Positions 9,232 to 17,953 of a DNA stretch of 64,000 bases are shown here, piece by piece; the stretch's first letter is position 1; each line of letters opens with the position of its first letter. Below the pieces are notes generated by a model. The model was not told where the DNA came from and did no database searches. It was given only the letters and a program-made list of their open reading frames with translations. The position numbers were made by a program, and so were the translations under genes. The stretch spans positions 64,204 to 128,203 of the forward strand of contig DJVQ01000022.1 in NCBI GenBank assembly GCA_002441265.1. The letters are read 5' to 3'. Origin of the DNA: Syntrophaceae bacterium UBA6252. Its GTDB lineage: Bacteria; Desulfobacterota; Syntrophia; Syntrophales; UBA6807.

Positions 9232-9312
9232 CCCGGCAACCCTGCTACCGTATCCTCGCTGAGGACTTAGGCCAGTGGCTTTGCGTCCCACCCTTTCGGA
9301 TGGTTTGCCTTT
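9232..9312 (-). ncRNA. Cyclic di-GMP-I riboswitch (GEMM-I)
   Basis: The minus strand carries the hallmark elements in order. They are GGCAAACC (P1 5' side), a GNRA-capped helix (CATCCGAAAGGGTG), the invariant GGGACGCAAAGCC, a tetraloop-receptor side CTGGCCTAAG, a variable hairpin, and GGTAGCAGGGTTGCC closing P1. This agrees closely with the Vibrio Vc2 class of c-di-GMP aptamers. It lies in the leader of the secreted FN3/PKD protein, between a sigma-54-type promoter and an RBS-masking helix. Confidence 0.95.
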
Positions 9313-9381
9313 TTCGAGACAAATCGTGATGCGTTTTCTGTTTTCAAAAAGCTTCAATGACCTTGCTTTTGCTTCCTTATA

Positions 9382-9397
9382 AGCAAATAGGATGCCA
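9382..9397 (-). promoter_or_regulatory. Sigma-54 (-24/-12) promoter of the riboswitch gene
   Basis: The minus strand reads TGGCATCCTATTTGCT, against the consensus TGGCACGRNNNTTGCW, with exact GG and GC spacing. The predicted start near 9371 would put the riboswitch about 60 bases into the transcript. No copy of the PEP-CTERM cluster enhancer motif was found at the expected distance. Confidence 0.6.
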
Positions 9398-9865
9398 TGC
9401 AAAATTACTTTATGATTTCAGAAAGATAGAATTGGTCCGATTGCGTTTTCCATTGCAGGCGCACACTTTTCGGGAACCGGGCGGCGGCAGTCAGTCGATC
9501 TTCCTTCCGGTTAACGACGCCAACCAATTGTAGTTGTTATTCTTTATTTAAATTGTTCGGGGAGGGTTCCCACGGCGAATACCGGTTGGCAGTTGTACAT
9601 CGATTACAATTTCGAAACTCCGGTGCAAGTTATGCAAGACGGAGGGATCGGCGGAAGGCGCCTTCCTTCCGCGGCGGGCGGCGGTGCCCGACGGCGGGGG
9701 AAAACCCGCCTCAGGAACCCGCGGTTCTAGCTGTTCCCGTCATGTCCGGGGGAACGGGCAAGCTTTTCGGAAAGGAAACAAACCCCGCTTCCGGGGTGGA
9801 GGTATGACATTTGCAGGACTTCAAGGCAGATGGCTCTATAAATTCGCAAACCGGGAGATTTTCCC
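9398..9865. other. Long intergenic region with inverted repeats, no supported gene
   Basis: About 470 bases separate the sigma-54-type promoter from the small gene at 9866. The stretch holds an inverted repeat TTGTA-N7-TACAA at 9593-9609. A GC-rich section from about 9640 to 9800 has several small hairpins (GCGGGGGAAAACCCGC near 9700, a GTTCCC/GGGAAC pair around 9730-9755, CCCCGCTTCCGGGG near 9785). I recognise no known RNA family in it. Confidence 0.4.
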
Positions 9866-10261
9866 ATGAACCGCATCCAGATGGAAATCCCCTTTCTTCT
9901 TCTTTCTTTCCGGGTAAACACGGAGGGGGAGCTGGAAAAGAGGTTTCTCACGCCCTTCGGCCTGATCGACGTCATATTCAGGAAAACCGGGGGAATCGAT
10001 CATTCCAGGCATGTTTACGACATCGAGGTGGAAGGGGACACGGACAGCTGGGTGTCCGTCGAGCCCGTGGCCATCGATTTCAAGGAAGCCCTGTTGAAAT
10101 TCATTATGGGAATTGTGGAAAAGGACCTGGGCAAGTACCGGGAACCGCTTCAATTCGAGAAACTCATCGTTCGGATCCGGGGAGCCGAAACGAATCTCAG
10201 CCTTCCTCCCGGCCCCGGAAGCGATTGCGACACCGATGGGGTCTTCCGCGACCTTTTATGA
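9866..10261 (+). CDS. Small hypothetical protein
   Basis: The 131-residue product starts MNRIQMEIPFLLLSFRV and has no clear signal peptide or membrane segment. Codon use (strong G/C third positions) matches the neighbouring real genes, which argues that it is coding. A weak GGGAG precedes the ATG. Its end overlaps the convergent sigma-54 activator gene by six bases. I recognise no domain. Confidence 0.5.
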   Translation: MNRIQMEIPFLLLSFRVNTEGELEKRFLTPFGLIDVIFRKTGGIDHSRHVYDIEVEGDTDSWVSVEPVAIDFKEALLKFIMGIVEKDLGKYREPLQFEKLIVRIRGAETNLSLPPGPGSDCDTDGVFRDLL

Positions 10262-11641
10262 GTCCCCGCCGGATGTCTTGTGTTTCCTCCAGCGGGCATG
10301 GGTGATACCGAGAACCTTGATCTTGTAGTTCAGCGCCCGCGGGGAAATCCCCAGGATTTTCGCCGCGTCTTTCTGAATCCAGAGGGATTTTTCAAGGGCC
10401 TTCCGAATGAGCTCCTTCTCGTTGTCGGCGATCGAGGAGGGAATCACATCCTCCTCCCGGTTTTTTTCCGCGGGGGGACCCGCGAGAACGAGTTCGGGAA
10501 GAACGATGTTTTCCTTCTGGATGACGTCCCGTTCCTCGAGGATGATTGCCCGTTCGATGACGTTCGCCAGCTGGCGGATGTTTCCCGGCCAGGAGTAGGT
10601 TCGAAACAGCGACAGGGCTTCACCGGAGAAGCCCTTCACCCTCTTTTTCAGATTGCGCCCGATTCTGCCCATCAGATACAGGCTCAAGGGTTCGATGCAT
10701 TCCCGCCGCTCCCGGATCGGGGGCAGGTTGACCCGCAGGACGTTGATCCGGTAATACAGGTCCTCCCGGAACTTGCCCTCCCGGACCTGGTCCTCCAGGA
10801 TGCGGTTCGTCGCGGCGATGACCCGCACGTCCGAATGAATCGTTTTGTTCCCCCCCACCCTCTCGAAGGCCTTTTCCTCCAGAAATCGGAGGAGCTTGGA
10901 CTGAAGCTGCAGGGGCATCTCCCCGATCTCGTCGAGGAACACCGTCCCGTTTTTCCCCTGTTCCAGCCTTCCGATCCTGGTCTTGTTCGCGCCGGTGAAG
11001 GAGCCCTTCTCATGGCCGAAAAGCTCGCTCTCCAGAAGATTCTCCGGAATGTTGGTGCAGTTGATCTTGATGAACGGGTGCTTCCTTCTCGAACTGTTGA
11101 AGTGGATGGCGCCGGCGAGGAAGCTTTTCCCCGTCCCCGTCTCCCCGGTCATCAGGATGGTCGAATCGGTCCGGGCGAATTTCTTGAGTGTCGAGATGGT
11201 CTGCTTCATGGCCGGGCTTTTCGCGATGATCCGGTCGAAATCGTAGATGATGTCCTGCTCCCTCCGGAGATAATCGATCTCGTCCCTCAGGTGCCGGTTC
11301 TCCATCGCCCTGGAGATGGAAAGCTGGATTTCCCCGGAATTGAAGGGCTGCGTCAGGAAATCGAAAGCGCCCTCCTTGACGGACCGGACGATGAGGCCCG
11401 TGTCCTCCCCCGTCCCGAGAATGATGACGGGGATATGGGGATGATTGTCCCCGATCACCTTCATCAGGGAGAGGTCCGCCTCCGACCGCACCCGGAGAAA
11501 CACGACGTCGTATTCCTCCCTCTGAAGACAGGCCTCCAGTTCCCCCTGAATGCATCCGCGGAGTTCATGATCGCCCTGAAGCGCCTTTCCCAGATCGCTG
11601 AACCATTTTCCATCGTCATGTATTACGAGAATCTTCGGCAT
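10256..11641 (-). CDS. Sigma-54-dependent activator with a degenerate receiver domain
   Basis: The 461-residue NtrC-like regulator has a receiver (1-120), AAA+ central domain (about 135-375) and Fis-type HTH (about 415-450). The AAA+ part is intact: Walker A GETGTGKS, GHEKGSFTGA for sigma-54 contact, Walker B FLDEIGEMP, and arginine-finger region FREDLYYRINVLR. The receiver looks inactive. The acceptor aspartate position is Arg50 (VVFLRVRSE), the conserved Thr/Ser is Gly76 and the conserved Lys is Gln98 (FLTQPF). It may therefore act without phosphorylation. It neighbours the prsT operon, so matrix genes are likely targets, but this is inferred. Confidence 0.88.
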   Translation of the reverse strand: MPKILVIHDDGKWFSDLGKALQGDHELRGCIQGELEACLQREEYDVVFLRVRSEADLSLMKVIGDNHPHIPVIILGTGEDTGLIVRSVKEGAFDFLTQPFNSGEIQLSISRAMENRHLRDEIDYLRREQDIIYDFDRIIAKSPAMKQTISTLKKFARTDSTILMTGETGTGKSFLAGAIHFNSSRRKHPFIKINCTNIPENLLESELFGHEKGSFTGANKTRIGRLEQGKNGTVFLDEIGEMPLQLQSKLLRFLEEKAFERVGGNKTIHSDVRVIAATNRILEDQVREGKFREDLYYRINVLRVNLPPIRERRECIEPLSLYLMGRIGRNLKKRVKGFSGEALSLFRTYSWPGNIRQLANVIERAIILEERDVIQKENIVLPELVLAGPPAEKNREEDVIPSSIADNEKELIRKALEKSLWIQKDAAKILGISPRALNYKIKVLGITHARWRKHKTSGGDS

Positions 11642-11856
11642 GATCCACCTTGTCCGGATGATCCGTCGTCTCCCGCCGGCACCAAGGGCAAAACCGCGGG
11701 GAGGTCACTGACTGTCTCAATGTACCAGCAATCCCGCTGGAAAACCACCGTTTTCCGGACCGGGCCCGCCGCGGGTCTTCCGGTCCTCCGATATTCGTGG
11801 AATTGTTTGCATAAGTATGTTACACAACGAAAAATATGTCAAAGGAGGCATGCTCC

Positions 11857-14154
11857 GTGAAAGCTGGAAAATATTACATTCTTATTGCGATTTTATCAAT
11901 CGTTTTCATCGGCTGCGGAACTTCCGAGACAAAAAAAATGAAATTTTATAATACCGGCGAACAGCTCTACCAGAAGGGGGACTACGAAAAGGCCGCCCGG
12001 AACTTCGCCAACGCGGCCATGGTGGATCCGAATTTCGCCGAGGCTTATGAAAAACTGGGTCTGTCCCTCTACCGAATGACCAGGATCCGGGAAGCGTACG
12101 GGGCCTTCGAGAAGGCGGTGGAACTCAAACCGGGACTCCTGGACGCCCAGGTCCATCTGGGGAAGATCCTGCTTCTTGCCGGGAAAAAGGACGAAGCCCT
12201 GGCGAAGGCGGACCTCGTCCTGGCGGCGAGGCAGGGGGACGGGGAGGCACTGCTGCTGCGGGCGGCAAGCCTCGCGGCCCTCGGGAAGACGAACGAGGCC
12301 CTGGGCATCCTAGAAGGCCTGGTTTCGAAGGACCCAAAAAATGTAGAAGTCCTCTTTCTCATGAGCAAGATCCAGATGGACACCGGGGACGAGGCCGCAG
12401 CGGAGCGGACCCTGAGGAACCTCATCGCCAATGACGGCGGAAACGTCGCCGCCAGGCTCGCCGTCGCGAGGCTCCTGGAAAAGAACGGAAGGATGGACGA
12501 AGCGGAAAGCGAGTATCAGGCCATCGCCGGCCTGTCCCCGGGGGATGACAAGTACAAGCTGCTTCTCGTCGGCTTTTACGAACGGGCGGGAAAATCCGAG
12601 GACGGCGAGCGGGTCCTGAAGGAACTCGTGGCGGCCCATCCCGACCGGACGGAATACCGGATCTATCTCGCCAGTTTCTACAGCGGGAGGAAACAGGAGG
12701 CGGAGATGCGGCAGGTCCTCGAAAAGACGATCCAGGACCTTCCGAAGGAATACGAACCCTACCAGATGCTCGCCGCTCACGAGATGGAAAAGAAGGAACG
12801 GGGGAAGGCCGCCCAGTTGATGGAACAGTTCATGGGCATCGTTCCCTACGGGCCGGAGCATCTCAAGGCGAAGATCTTCCTCGCCGCCATCTATTCCCAG
12901 GACGGGAAAATGGACCAGACGAAACGCCTCGTGGAGGAAGTGCTGAAGGAAAATCCCCGGGACGTCGCGGCCCACCGGATGAAGGGCGACCTCCTGCTCA
13001 CGGAGAAGGATTTCCCCGGCGCCATTGCCGAGTACCGCCTCGTCCGCCAGGAACTCCCGGACGACATCCGGGCCACGCTGGCCCTCGCAAGGGCGCACCT
13101 TCTGAACGGGGAACAGACCCTGGCGGAGGACATGTACAAGGATGCCCTGAAAATCGATCCCTCGTCCCGGGAAGCACTGAACATGCTCGGCGATATCGCC
13201 ATCGCGAAGAAGGACTACCGGTCGGCGGACGAATACGCCGAGAAGATCCTTGTGCTCGATCCCGCCTCGGCCCATCCTCTATATAGAAAGGGCGTCGTTC
13301 TGGCCCTCCAGGGAAAGGATGACGAGGCCCTGCCGCTCTTCGAGAAGGCGCTCGCCGTGGACCCCGGTTTCTCGCCGGCCATGGTCCAGCTCACGGGGCT
13401 CCTCATCCGGAAGCAGAAAGACGTCAAAGGCGCGATCCGCCGGGTAGAGGAACAGATCAAGAAGACCCCGGAAAACGCCGACTATCCCCTCCTGCTGGCG
13501 GAACTGCTCGTCAGGAACGGGGAAAGCGGAAAAGCCCGGCAGGTGCTTTCCCAGGCGGCGGAGAAACGTCCCAACGTCCTGACATACCGGGTCCGCCTCG
13601 CCGACCTGGACCGGATGGAGGGAAAACGCGACAAGGCCGTCGAGGCCTACGCGGCGATTCTGAAGGGAAACCCCGGCAACCAGTCGGTTTCCATGGCCCT
13701 GGCCTCCCTGTACGAGGAAATGGGGGACTTCGACAAGGCCGGGAAACTTTACGAGGACATGCTGTCCCGGAACCCGGAAGACGGCATCGCGGCGAACAAT
13801 CTCGCCTTCTTCTACGCCGAGCACGCCCCCGCGCCGGAGAACCTGGAAAAGGCGGAGAAACTGCTGACCCCCTTCTTCGAGAAGAACAGGGGAGCCCCTG
13901 CGATCGCCGACACCATGGCCTGGATCAAATTCCGTAAGGGCGATTACGAGAAGGCACGGGTCCTGCTGGAGGAAAGCGCGGGCACGGGCGGAGAGATGTC
14001 CCCCCCGATGGCGTATCACCTGGGGATGACCCTGTCCCGTCTGGGGAATAAGGAAAAGGCCGTCGATTACCTGGCGAAAGCCGTGAACAGCGGCACAAAC
14101 TTCCCCGGAAAAGGGGAAGCGGAAAAGACGCTGAAGGAGCTGAAATCGAAATGA
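11857..14154 (+). CDS. prsT: PEP-CTERM system TPR-repeat lipoprotein (PrsT-like)
   Basis: The 765-residue protein has a lipoprotein signal ending FIGC (about residue 20). About twenty tetratricopeptide-like repeats follow (for example AYEKLGLSLYRMTRIREAYG and EKAVELKPGLLDAQ). Its size, repeat content and position at the head of an exopolysaccharide/exosortase locus match the PrsT family, thought to help polysaccharide export or assembly from the inner face of the outer membrane. The GTG at 11857 has an ideal AAAGGAGG eight bases upstream; an ATG at 11836 overlaps that site and is unlikely. Its stop overlaps the next start (ATGA). Confidence 0.85.
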   Translation: MKAGKYYILIAILSIVFIGCGTSETKKMKFYNTGEQLYQKGDYEKAARNFANAAMVDPNFAEAYEKLGLSLYRMTRIREAYGAFEKAVELKPGLLDAQVHLGKILLLAGKKDEALAKADLVLAARQGDGEALLLRAASLAALGKTNEALGILEGLVSKDPKNVEVLFLMSKIQMDTGDEAAAERTLRNLIANDGGNVAARLAVARLLEKNGRMDEAESEYQAIAGLSPGDDKYKLLLVGFYERAGKSEDGERVLKELVAAHPDRTEYRIYLASFYSGRKQEAEMRQVLEKTIQDLPKEYEPYQMLAAHEMEKKERGKAAQLMEQFMGIVPYGPEHLKAKIFLAAIYSQDGKMDQTKRLVEEVLKENPRDVAAHRMKGDLLLTEKDFPGAIAEYRLVRQELPDDIRATLALARAHLLNGEQTLAEDMYKDALKIDPSSREALNMLGDIAIAKKDYRSADEYAEKILVLDPASAHPLYRKGVVLALQGKDDEALPLFEKALAVDPGFSPAMVQLTGLLIRKQKDVKGAIRRVEEQIKKTPENADYPLLLAELLVRNGESGKARQVLSQAAEKRPNVLTYRVRLADLDRMEGKRDKAVEAYAAILKGNPGNQSVSMALASLYEEMGDFDKAGKLYEDMLSRNPEDGIAANNLAFFYAEHAPAPENLEKAEKLLTPFFEKNRGAPAIADTMAWIKFRKGDYEKARVLLEESAGTGGEMSPPMAYHLGMTLSRLGNKEKAVDYLAKAVNSGTNFPGKGEAEKTLKELKSK

Positions 14155-14711
14155 ACAAAGGATCTTTCATCGCTTTTTCCCTGATCCTCATTCTCCTCGC
14201 GTTTCCGGGGTCTCTCCCGGCGGAGGAAGGGGCCTACCGGATCGGGCCGGGGGACGAAATCGAGATATCGGTCTGGAAAGACACGAACCTGACCCGGCAG
14301 ATCGTCGTCCCGCCGGACGGCATCATCACCTTCCCCCTCATCGGAGACGTGGACACGAAAACCCTCACCATCTCCGACCTCCGGAAGACCGTCACGGAAA
14401 AGCTCGGCACCTATATCAAGACCCCATCCGTCACCGTCATCCTGGTCAAGCCCAACAGCCTGATCGCATACGTGGTGGGAAAGGTGAACAAGCCCGGCCA
14501 GTATGCCATCAACATGGACACCACGGTACTCCAGATCCTCGCCATGGCCCAGGACCTGAATCCTTTCGCTTCGGCCGGCAGCATCACCATCCTGAGAAAG
14601 GAAAACGGCGAAACGAAAACGATCCCCTTCGACTACAACGAGGTCAAAAAGGGGAAAAACCTGCAGCAGAACATCGTCTTGAAACGGGGGGACGTGGTCA
14701 TCGTACCGTAG
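14151..14711 (+). CDS. Wza-like polysaccharide export protein
   Basis: The 186-residue product has a signal peptide (cleavage near PAEEG) and then the Poly_export domain (YRIGPGDEIEISVWKDTNLTRQIVV, PDGIITFPLIGDV). One SLBB-like segment follows (LIAYVVGKVNKPGQYAINM, VLQILAMAQDLNPFAS). This short form is typical of the XrtA-associated outer-membrane polysaccharide transporter component. No lipobox cysteine is seen. It is translationally coupled to the TPR lipoprotein gene. Confidence 0.88.
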   Translation: MNKGSFIAFSLILILLAFPGSLPAEEGAYRIGPGDEIEISVWKDTNLTRQIVVPPDGIITFPLIGDVDTKTLTISDLRKTVTEKLGTYIKTPSVTVILVKPNSLIAYVVGKVNKPGQYAINMDTTVLQILAMAQDLNPFASAGSITILRKENGETKTIPFDYNEVKKGKNLQQNIVLKRGDVVIVP

Positions 14712-14759
14712 AAAACCGGCGAAGGCCTGAAGAAACAAACGGGGGGAAAACCATTTCAG

Positions 14760-14865
14760 CCGCCGCGCCGGCGCGGTTCCTCCCCCGGGCTGTCCCCGGG
14801 GAGGCCGGGTTCCGGCACCGGCGGGAACGACAGGAAAGATTCCGGCTTGTATCCAAGCCGTCAGA
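14760..14865 (+). other. Highly structured intergenic region within the operon
   Basis: Three adjacent hairpins occupy the gap between the exporter and the beta-barrel gene. They are a 14-base perfect palindrome (CCGCGCCGGCGCGG, 14763-14776), a strong stem CCTCCCC/GGGGAGG (14779-14804) and CGGCTTG-TATC-CAAGCCG (14843-14860). None is followed by a T-run. They may be processing or stability elements that set different expression of the two genes; that role is inferred. Confidence 0.5.
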
Positions 14866-14880
14866 AAGGAGGGGTCCGGA

Positions 14881-16044
14881 ATGGGGAAAAACATTGCCAT
14901 CGCGCTGGCGCTTTCGATTTTCATCCTGAGCCCGGCGGTTCTCATGGGAGCGGACGTCACGTTGACGCCGTCCGTGAGCCTGAAGGGAGAATATAACGAC
15001 AACATCAACTACACGGCGGAAGACAAAAAAGGAGATTACATCGGCTCCGTCGCGCCGGGACTGAAACTGGAATATGAGACTCCCCGTTTTTCCATGAAAA
15101 CGGAAGGGAAGGCGGAGATTTTGAGATACCTTGACGTTACGGAGAACAACACGGAGAAGTACAACGTCTCTCTCGACGGAAACTACCGGTATCTCGAACA
15201 GTCGAACCTGTTCGGACAGGCCTCGTTCGTCCGCGACACGACCCTGGACCAGGAATTCGACGAAACCGGGCTCGCCAGGAAAAGGGTCAATCGGAACGCC
15301 TACACCGGGGGGCTGGGGTTCCTCCATTATTTCACCGCGAACGTATCCGCCGGTCTCGCCTACCAGTACCAGCGGAAGGACTATTCCGGAGATTTCTACA
15401 CGGACAGCTACGGCCACGACATCGCCGGCCGTCTCGACTATGTCTTCAACGACGGCATCGACACGGTATCCCTGCAACCCATGTTTGCGACCATGCGTTC
15501 GGACCTGATCCGGGTCAACCAGTACGGCACCGCCCTCGGCCTCACGCACCGGGTTTCGGACACCGTGGAGGTCTCCATAAAGGGCGGGGCGGTTTATTCC
15601 GAGACCACCGACAGGGAAAACGAAGGGGAAGGGGACAAGACCGGATGGGGCTGGGTCGCCGAGGCGGGACTGAAGAAGCAATGGGAAACCTTTTCCCTTT
15701 CCTTCAATTATTCCCGGCAGGACATGCTCGACTCCTCCTCGTCCTTCGTGACGGTGAACCGGTTCCTCCTTTCGGCCCGATACGACCTGACGGAACGGCT
15801 TTCCCTGGATCTGGCGGGCGGGCTCTACTTCACCAGGTCCTCCGATGTCCTGGAGAAGGACGAAACGGACGAGCGGTCGTTCTATGTCCAGCCGAAAATA
15901 AGTTATCGGTTCACGGAAAACATCCGCCTGGATCTCGCCTATTCTTACTCGAAGACGAAGGACCGCCTGCGCGAGGAGAACGACGCGTGGGACCGGAACC
16001 AGGTCTGGTTTCTTCTCACGTTCGAGTTCCCGAAGAAACTGTGA
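14881..16044 (+). CDS. Outer-membrane beta-barrel protein of the exopolysaccharide locus
   Basis: The 387-residue product has a signal peptide (ending LMGAD), then alternating amphipathic strands ending in aromatic residues throughout (SVSLKGEYNDNINYT, SVAPGLKLEYETPRF, DLAYSYSKTKD, VWFLLTFEFPKKL). The pattern and position match the PEP-CTERM-system-associated beta-barrel proteins found beside Wza-like genes, proposed to act in polysaccharide export. AGGAGG precedes the ATG. Confidence 0.82.
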   Translation: MGKNIAIALALSIFILSPAVLMGADVTLTPSVSLKGEYNDNINYTAEDKKGDYIGSVAPGLKLEYETPRFSMKTEGKAEILRYLDVTENNTEKYNVSLDGNYRYLEQSNLFGQASFVRDTTLDQEFDETGLARKRVNRNAYTGGLGFLHYFTANVSAGLAYQYQRKDYSGDFYTDSYGHDIAGRLDYVFNDGIDTVSLQPMFATMRSDLIRVNQYGTALGLTHRVSDTVEVSIKGGAVYSETTDRENEGEGDKTGWGWVAEAGLKKQWETFSLSFNYSRQDMLDSSSSFVTVNRFLLSARYDLTERLSLDLAGGLYFTRSSDVLEKDETDERSFYVQPKISYRFTENIRLDLAYSYSKTKDRLREENDAWDRNQVWFLLTFEFPKKL

Positions 16045-16052
16045 GGCACAGC

Positions 16053-16068
16053 GGGCACGATCCTTGCT
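16053..16068 (+). promoter_or_regulatory. Sigma-54 promoter before the chain-length operon
   Basis: GGGCACGATCCTTGCT matches the consensus TGGCACGRNNNTTGCW at every informative position except the first T. The predicted start near 16079 lies 96 bases before the chain-length gene at 16175, in a 130-base gap. This would give the export and priming genes a second, RpoN-dependent transcript. Confidence 0.7.
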
Positions 16069-16174
16069 AACACCTGCTTAAAGCGAAAAGGGGCTCGGGC
16101 GCACCCCGGCGGGGGTGCCGGAGGAAGAGCCGGCCCCGATCGAAAGAAATCATTCAGAAGGGTTGCAGACGACC

Positions 16175-17932
16175 ATGGCGGAGATGTCATTTCGACAATT
16201 CAGGCGAATTCTCAGGAAACGGTTGTCCGCTTTCATCATAACCTTTTTCGCCATCCTGGCCGTTTCTCTCACGGTGGTCTATCTTCTTCCCCCCATTTAC
16301 GTCTCCACCTCGACGATCCTCATCGAATCCCAGCAGATCCCGGAGGAATACGTCCGGGCGACCGTGAGAAGCTACGTGGAGGAAAGGCTCCAGACCATCA
16401 CCCAGCAGATCATCAGCAGGCCCAATCTCATCCGGATCATCAACGAATTCGACCTCTACGCGGACATGAGGAAGAAATACGCCACCGAGGTGGTCATCGA
16501 CAGGATGCGGAAGGACATCAGCCTCGACACGATCAGCTCCGCCGACATCCGGGGACGGGGGAGCAGCGCGGCAAAGACGGTCGCCTTCAAGCTCTCCTAC
16601 GAGGGGAGGAACCCCGGCACGGTGCAGAAGGTGTCGAACGTCCTCGCTTCCCTTTATCTCGAGGAAAACCTGAAAGCGCGGGAGGAACAGGCCGCAAGAA
16701 CGACGGCATTCCTGGAAAAGGAACTGGAGCAGCTCCGCACCCAGATCAACGACTACGAAAACAAGATCTCACAGTTCAAGACGGTCCATGCGGGTGAACT
16801 CCCGGAAAACCTGGACGCCAACCGCCGCACGGCGGAGGAGCTGAGAAGGTCCCTGGAACAGCTCGGCATGCAGTTTCTCTCTCTCAAGGAAAGAAGAATC
16901 TACCTGGAGGGCCAGCTCGCCACCATCGACCCCGTTTCGCCCGTGATGGCCGAGGAGGGCAAATCCTCCCCCGCGGAGAGGCTTCTCTTCCTGAGGATGC
17001 AGCTCATCAACATGGAAACCGGCCTTTCGGAAAAGCACCCGGACGTCATCCGGCTCAAAAGCGAGATCGCGGAGCTGGAATCGCAGCTCGGCGAGAGTTC
17101 CCCGGCGGTGAAGAAACAGCGGGCCTACGCCGATCTCCAGAGGCGGCTAAAAACCGTCAAGGAGAAGGAAGGGGACCTCCACCCCGAAGTCATCCGGCTC
17201 ACCCGGGAAGCGGAGTCCCTGAAGAAGGAGATCGAAACCCTCTCGCGGGAAGGCAAGCCGCTTCGGGACGCCTCGGAGAAACCCACCAACCCGGCCTATA
17301 TCAGCCTGAAGGCCCAGATCGACGCCATCGACATCGAGGCGAAGAGCCTTCTGACACAGCGGGCAAGAATCGAGGAGGAGCTGACCCTCTACCGGAAGAG
17401 AATCGAGAACGCCCCCCTCGTCGAAAAGGCCTACAATGACCTGACGATGGACTACGGCCACATCCGGGCGCAGTACAACCAGATCAAGTCCAAGGAGCTC
17501 GAAGCGAACGTGGCGCGGGAGATGGAGGCCACCCAGCACGGGGAGCGATTCACGATCATCGAGCCCGCCTCGAAACCGGAAGCGCCAAGCAAGCCCGACC
17601 GCATGAAGCTGGCCCTCATGAGCCTGCTTCTCTCCCTGGCGGGAGCGGCGGGCCTGGTGTTTCTCCTGGAAAATTTCGACCACTCCATCAAGTCGGAAAA
17701 AGAAATCATGGATACCGTCGGCCTCCCCGTATTCGCAACGATTCCATTCGTGGAAACGGCGGAGGAAGTGGCGACAAGAAGGCGAAGGTGGATCGTCGCC
17801 GTCTCCGTCCTTGTGTCCGCCATGGTGGTGGGCATCGCGGCGATTCATTTCTTATGGATGCCGCTGGAAATTCTCTGGATCAAGATCCAGGGGAAGTTTT
17901 TCACCCATTTCATGAATGTCATGAAATTCTGA
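16175..17932 (+). CDS. XrtA-type polysaccharide chain-length determinant (Wzz/GumC-like)
   Basis: The 585-residue inner-membrane protein has an N-terminal membrane helix (about 20-45, FIITFFAILAVSLTVVYLLPP) followed by the Wzz motif YVSTSTILIESQ. A long coiled-coil periplasmic region (about 170-450) leads to a second membrane segment (LALMSLLLSLAGAAGLVFLLE) and a third near the C-terminus. It controls polymer length and regulates export with the ATPase encoded next. I chose the ATG at 16175; a GTG at 16115 would add 20 charged residues before the helix and lacks a ribosome site. Confidence 0.88.
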   Translation: MAEMSFRQFRRILRKRLSAFIITFFAILAVSLTVVYLLPPIYVSTSTILIESQQIPEEYVRATVRSYVEERLQTITQQIISRPNLIRIINEFDLYADMRKKYATEVVIDRMRKDISLDTISSADIRGRGSSAAKTVAFKLSYEGRNPGTVQKVSNVLASLYLEENLKAREEQAARTTAFLEKELEQLRTQINDYENKISQFKTVHAGELPENLDANRRTAEELRRSLEQLGMQFLSLKERRIYLEGQLATIDPVSPVMAEEGKSSPAERLLFLRMQLINMETGLSEKHPDVIRLKSEIAELESQLGESSPAVKKQRAYADLQRRLKTVKEKEGDLHPEVIRLTREAESLKKEIETLSREGKPLRDASEKPTNPAYISLKAQIDAIDIEAKSLLTQRARIEEELTLYRKRIENAPLVEKAYNDLTMDYGHIRAQYNQIKSKELEANVAREMEATQHGERFTIIEPASKPEAPSKPDRMKLALMSLLLSLAGAAGLVFLLENFDHSIKSEKEIMDTVGLPVFATIPFVETAEEVATRRRRWIVAVSVLVSAMVVGIAAIHFLWMPLEILWIKIQGKFFTHFMNVMKF

Positions 17933-17953
17933 TCGTTTGAAACGGAAGGCCTG

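Noticed and set aside
9684..9869. Short frame ending in an ATGA overlap with the small gene at 9866, suggestive of a leader peptide
   Set aside because: The usable ATG at 9805 sits only one base after GGAGG and the peptide would be 21 residues; the overlap alone is not enough.
11799..11813. TGGAATTGTTTGCAT upstream of prsT as a sigma-54 promoter
   Set aside because: GG and GC are separated by eight bases and not the required ten.
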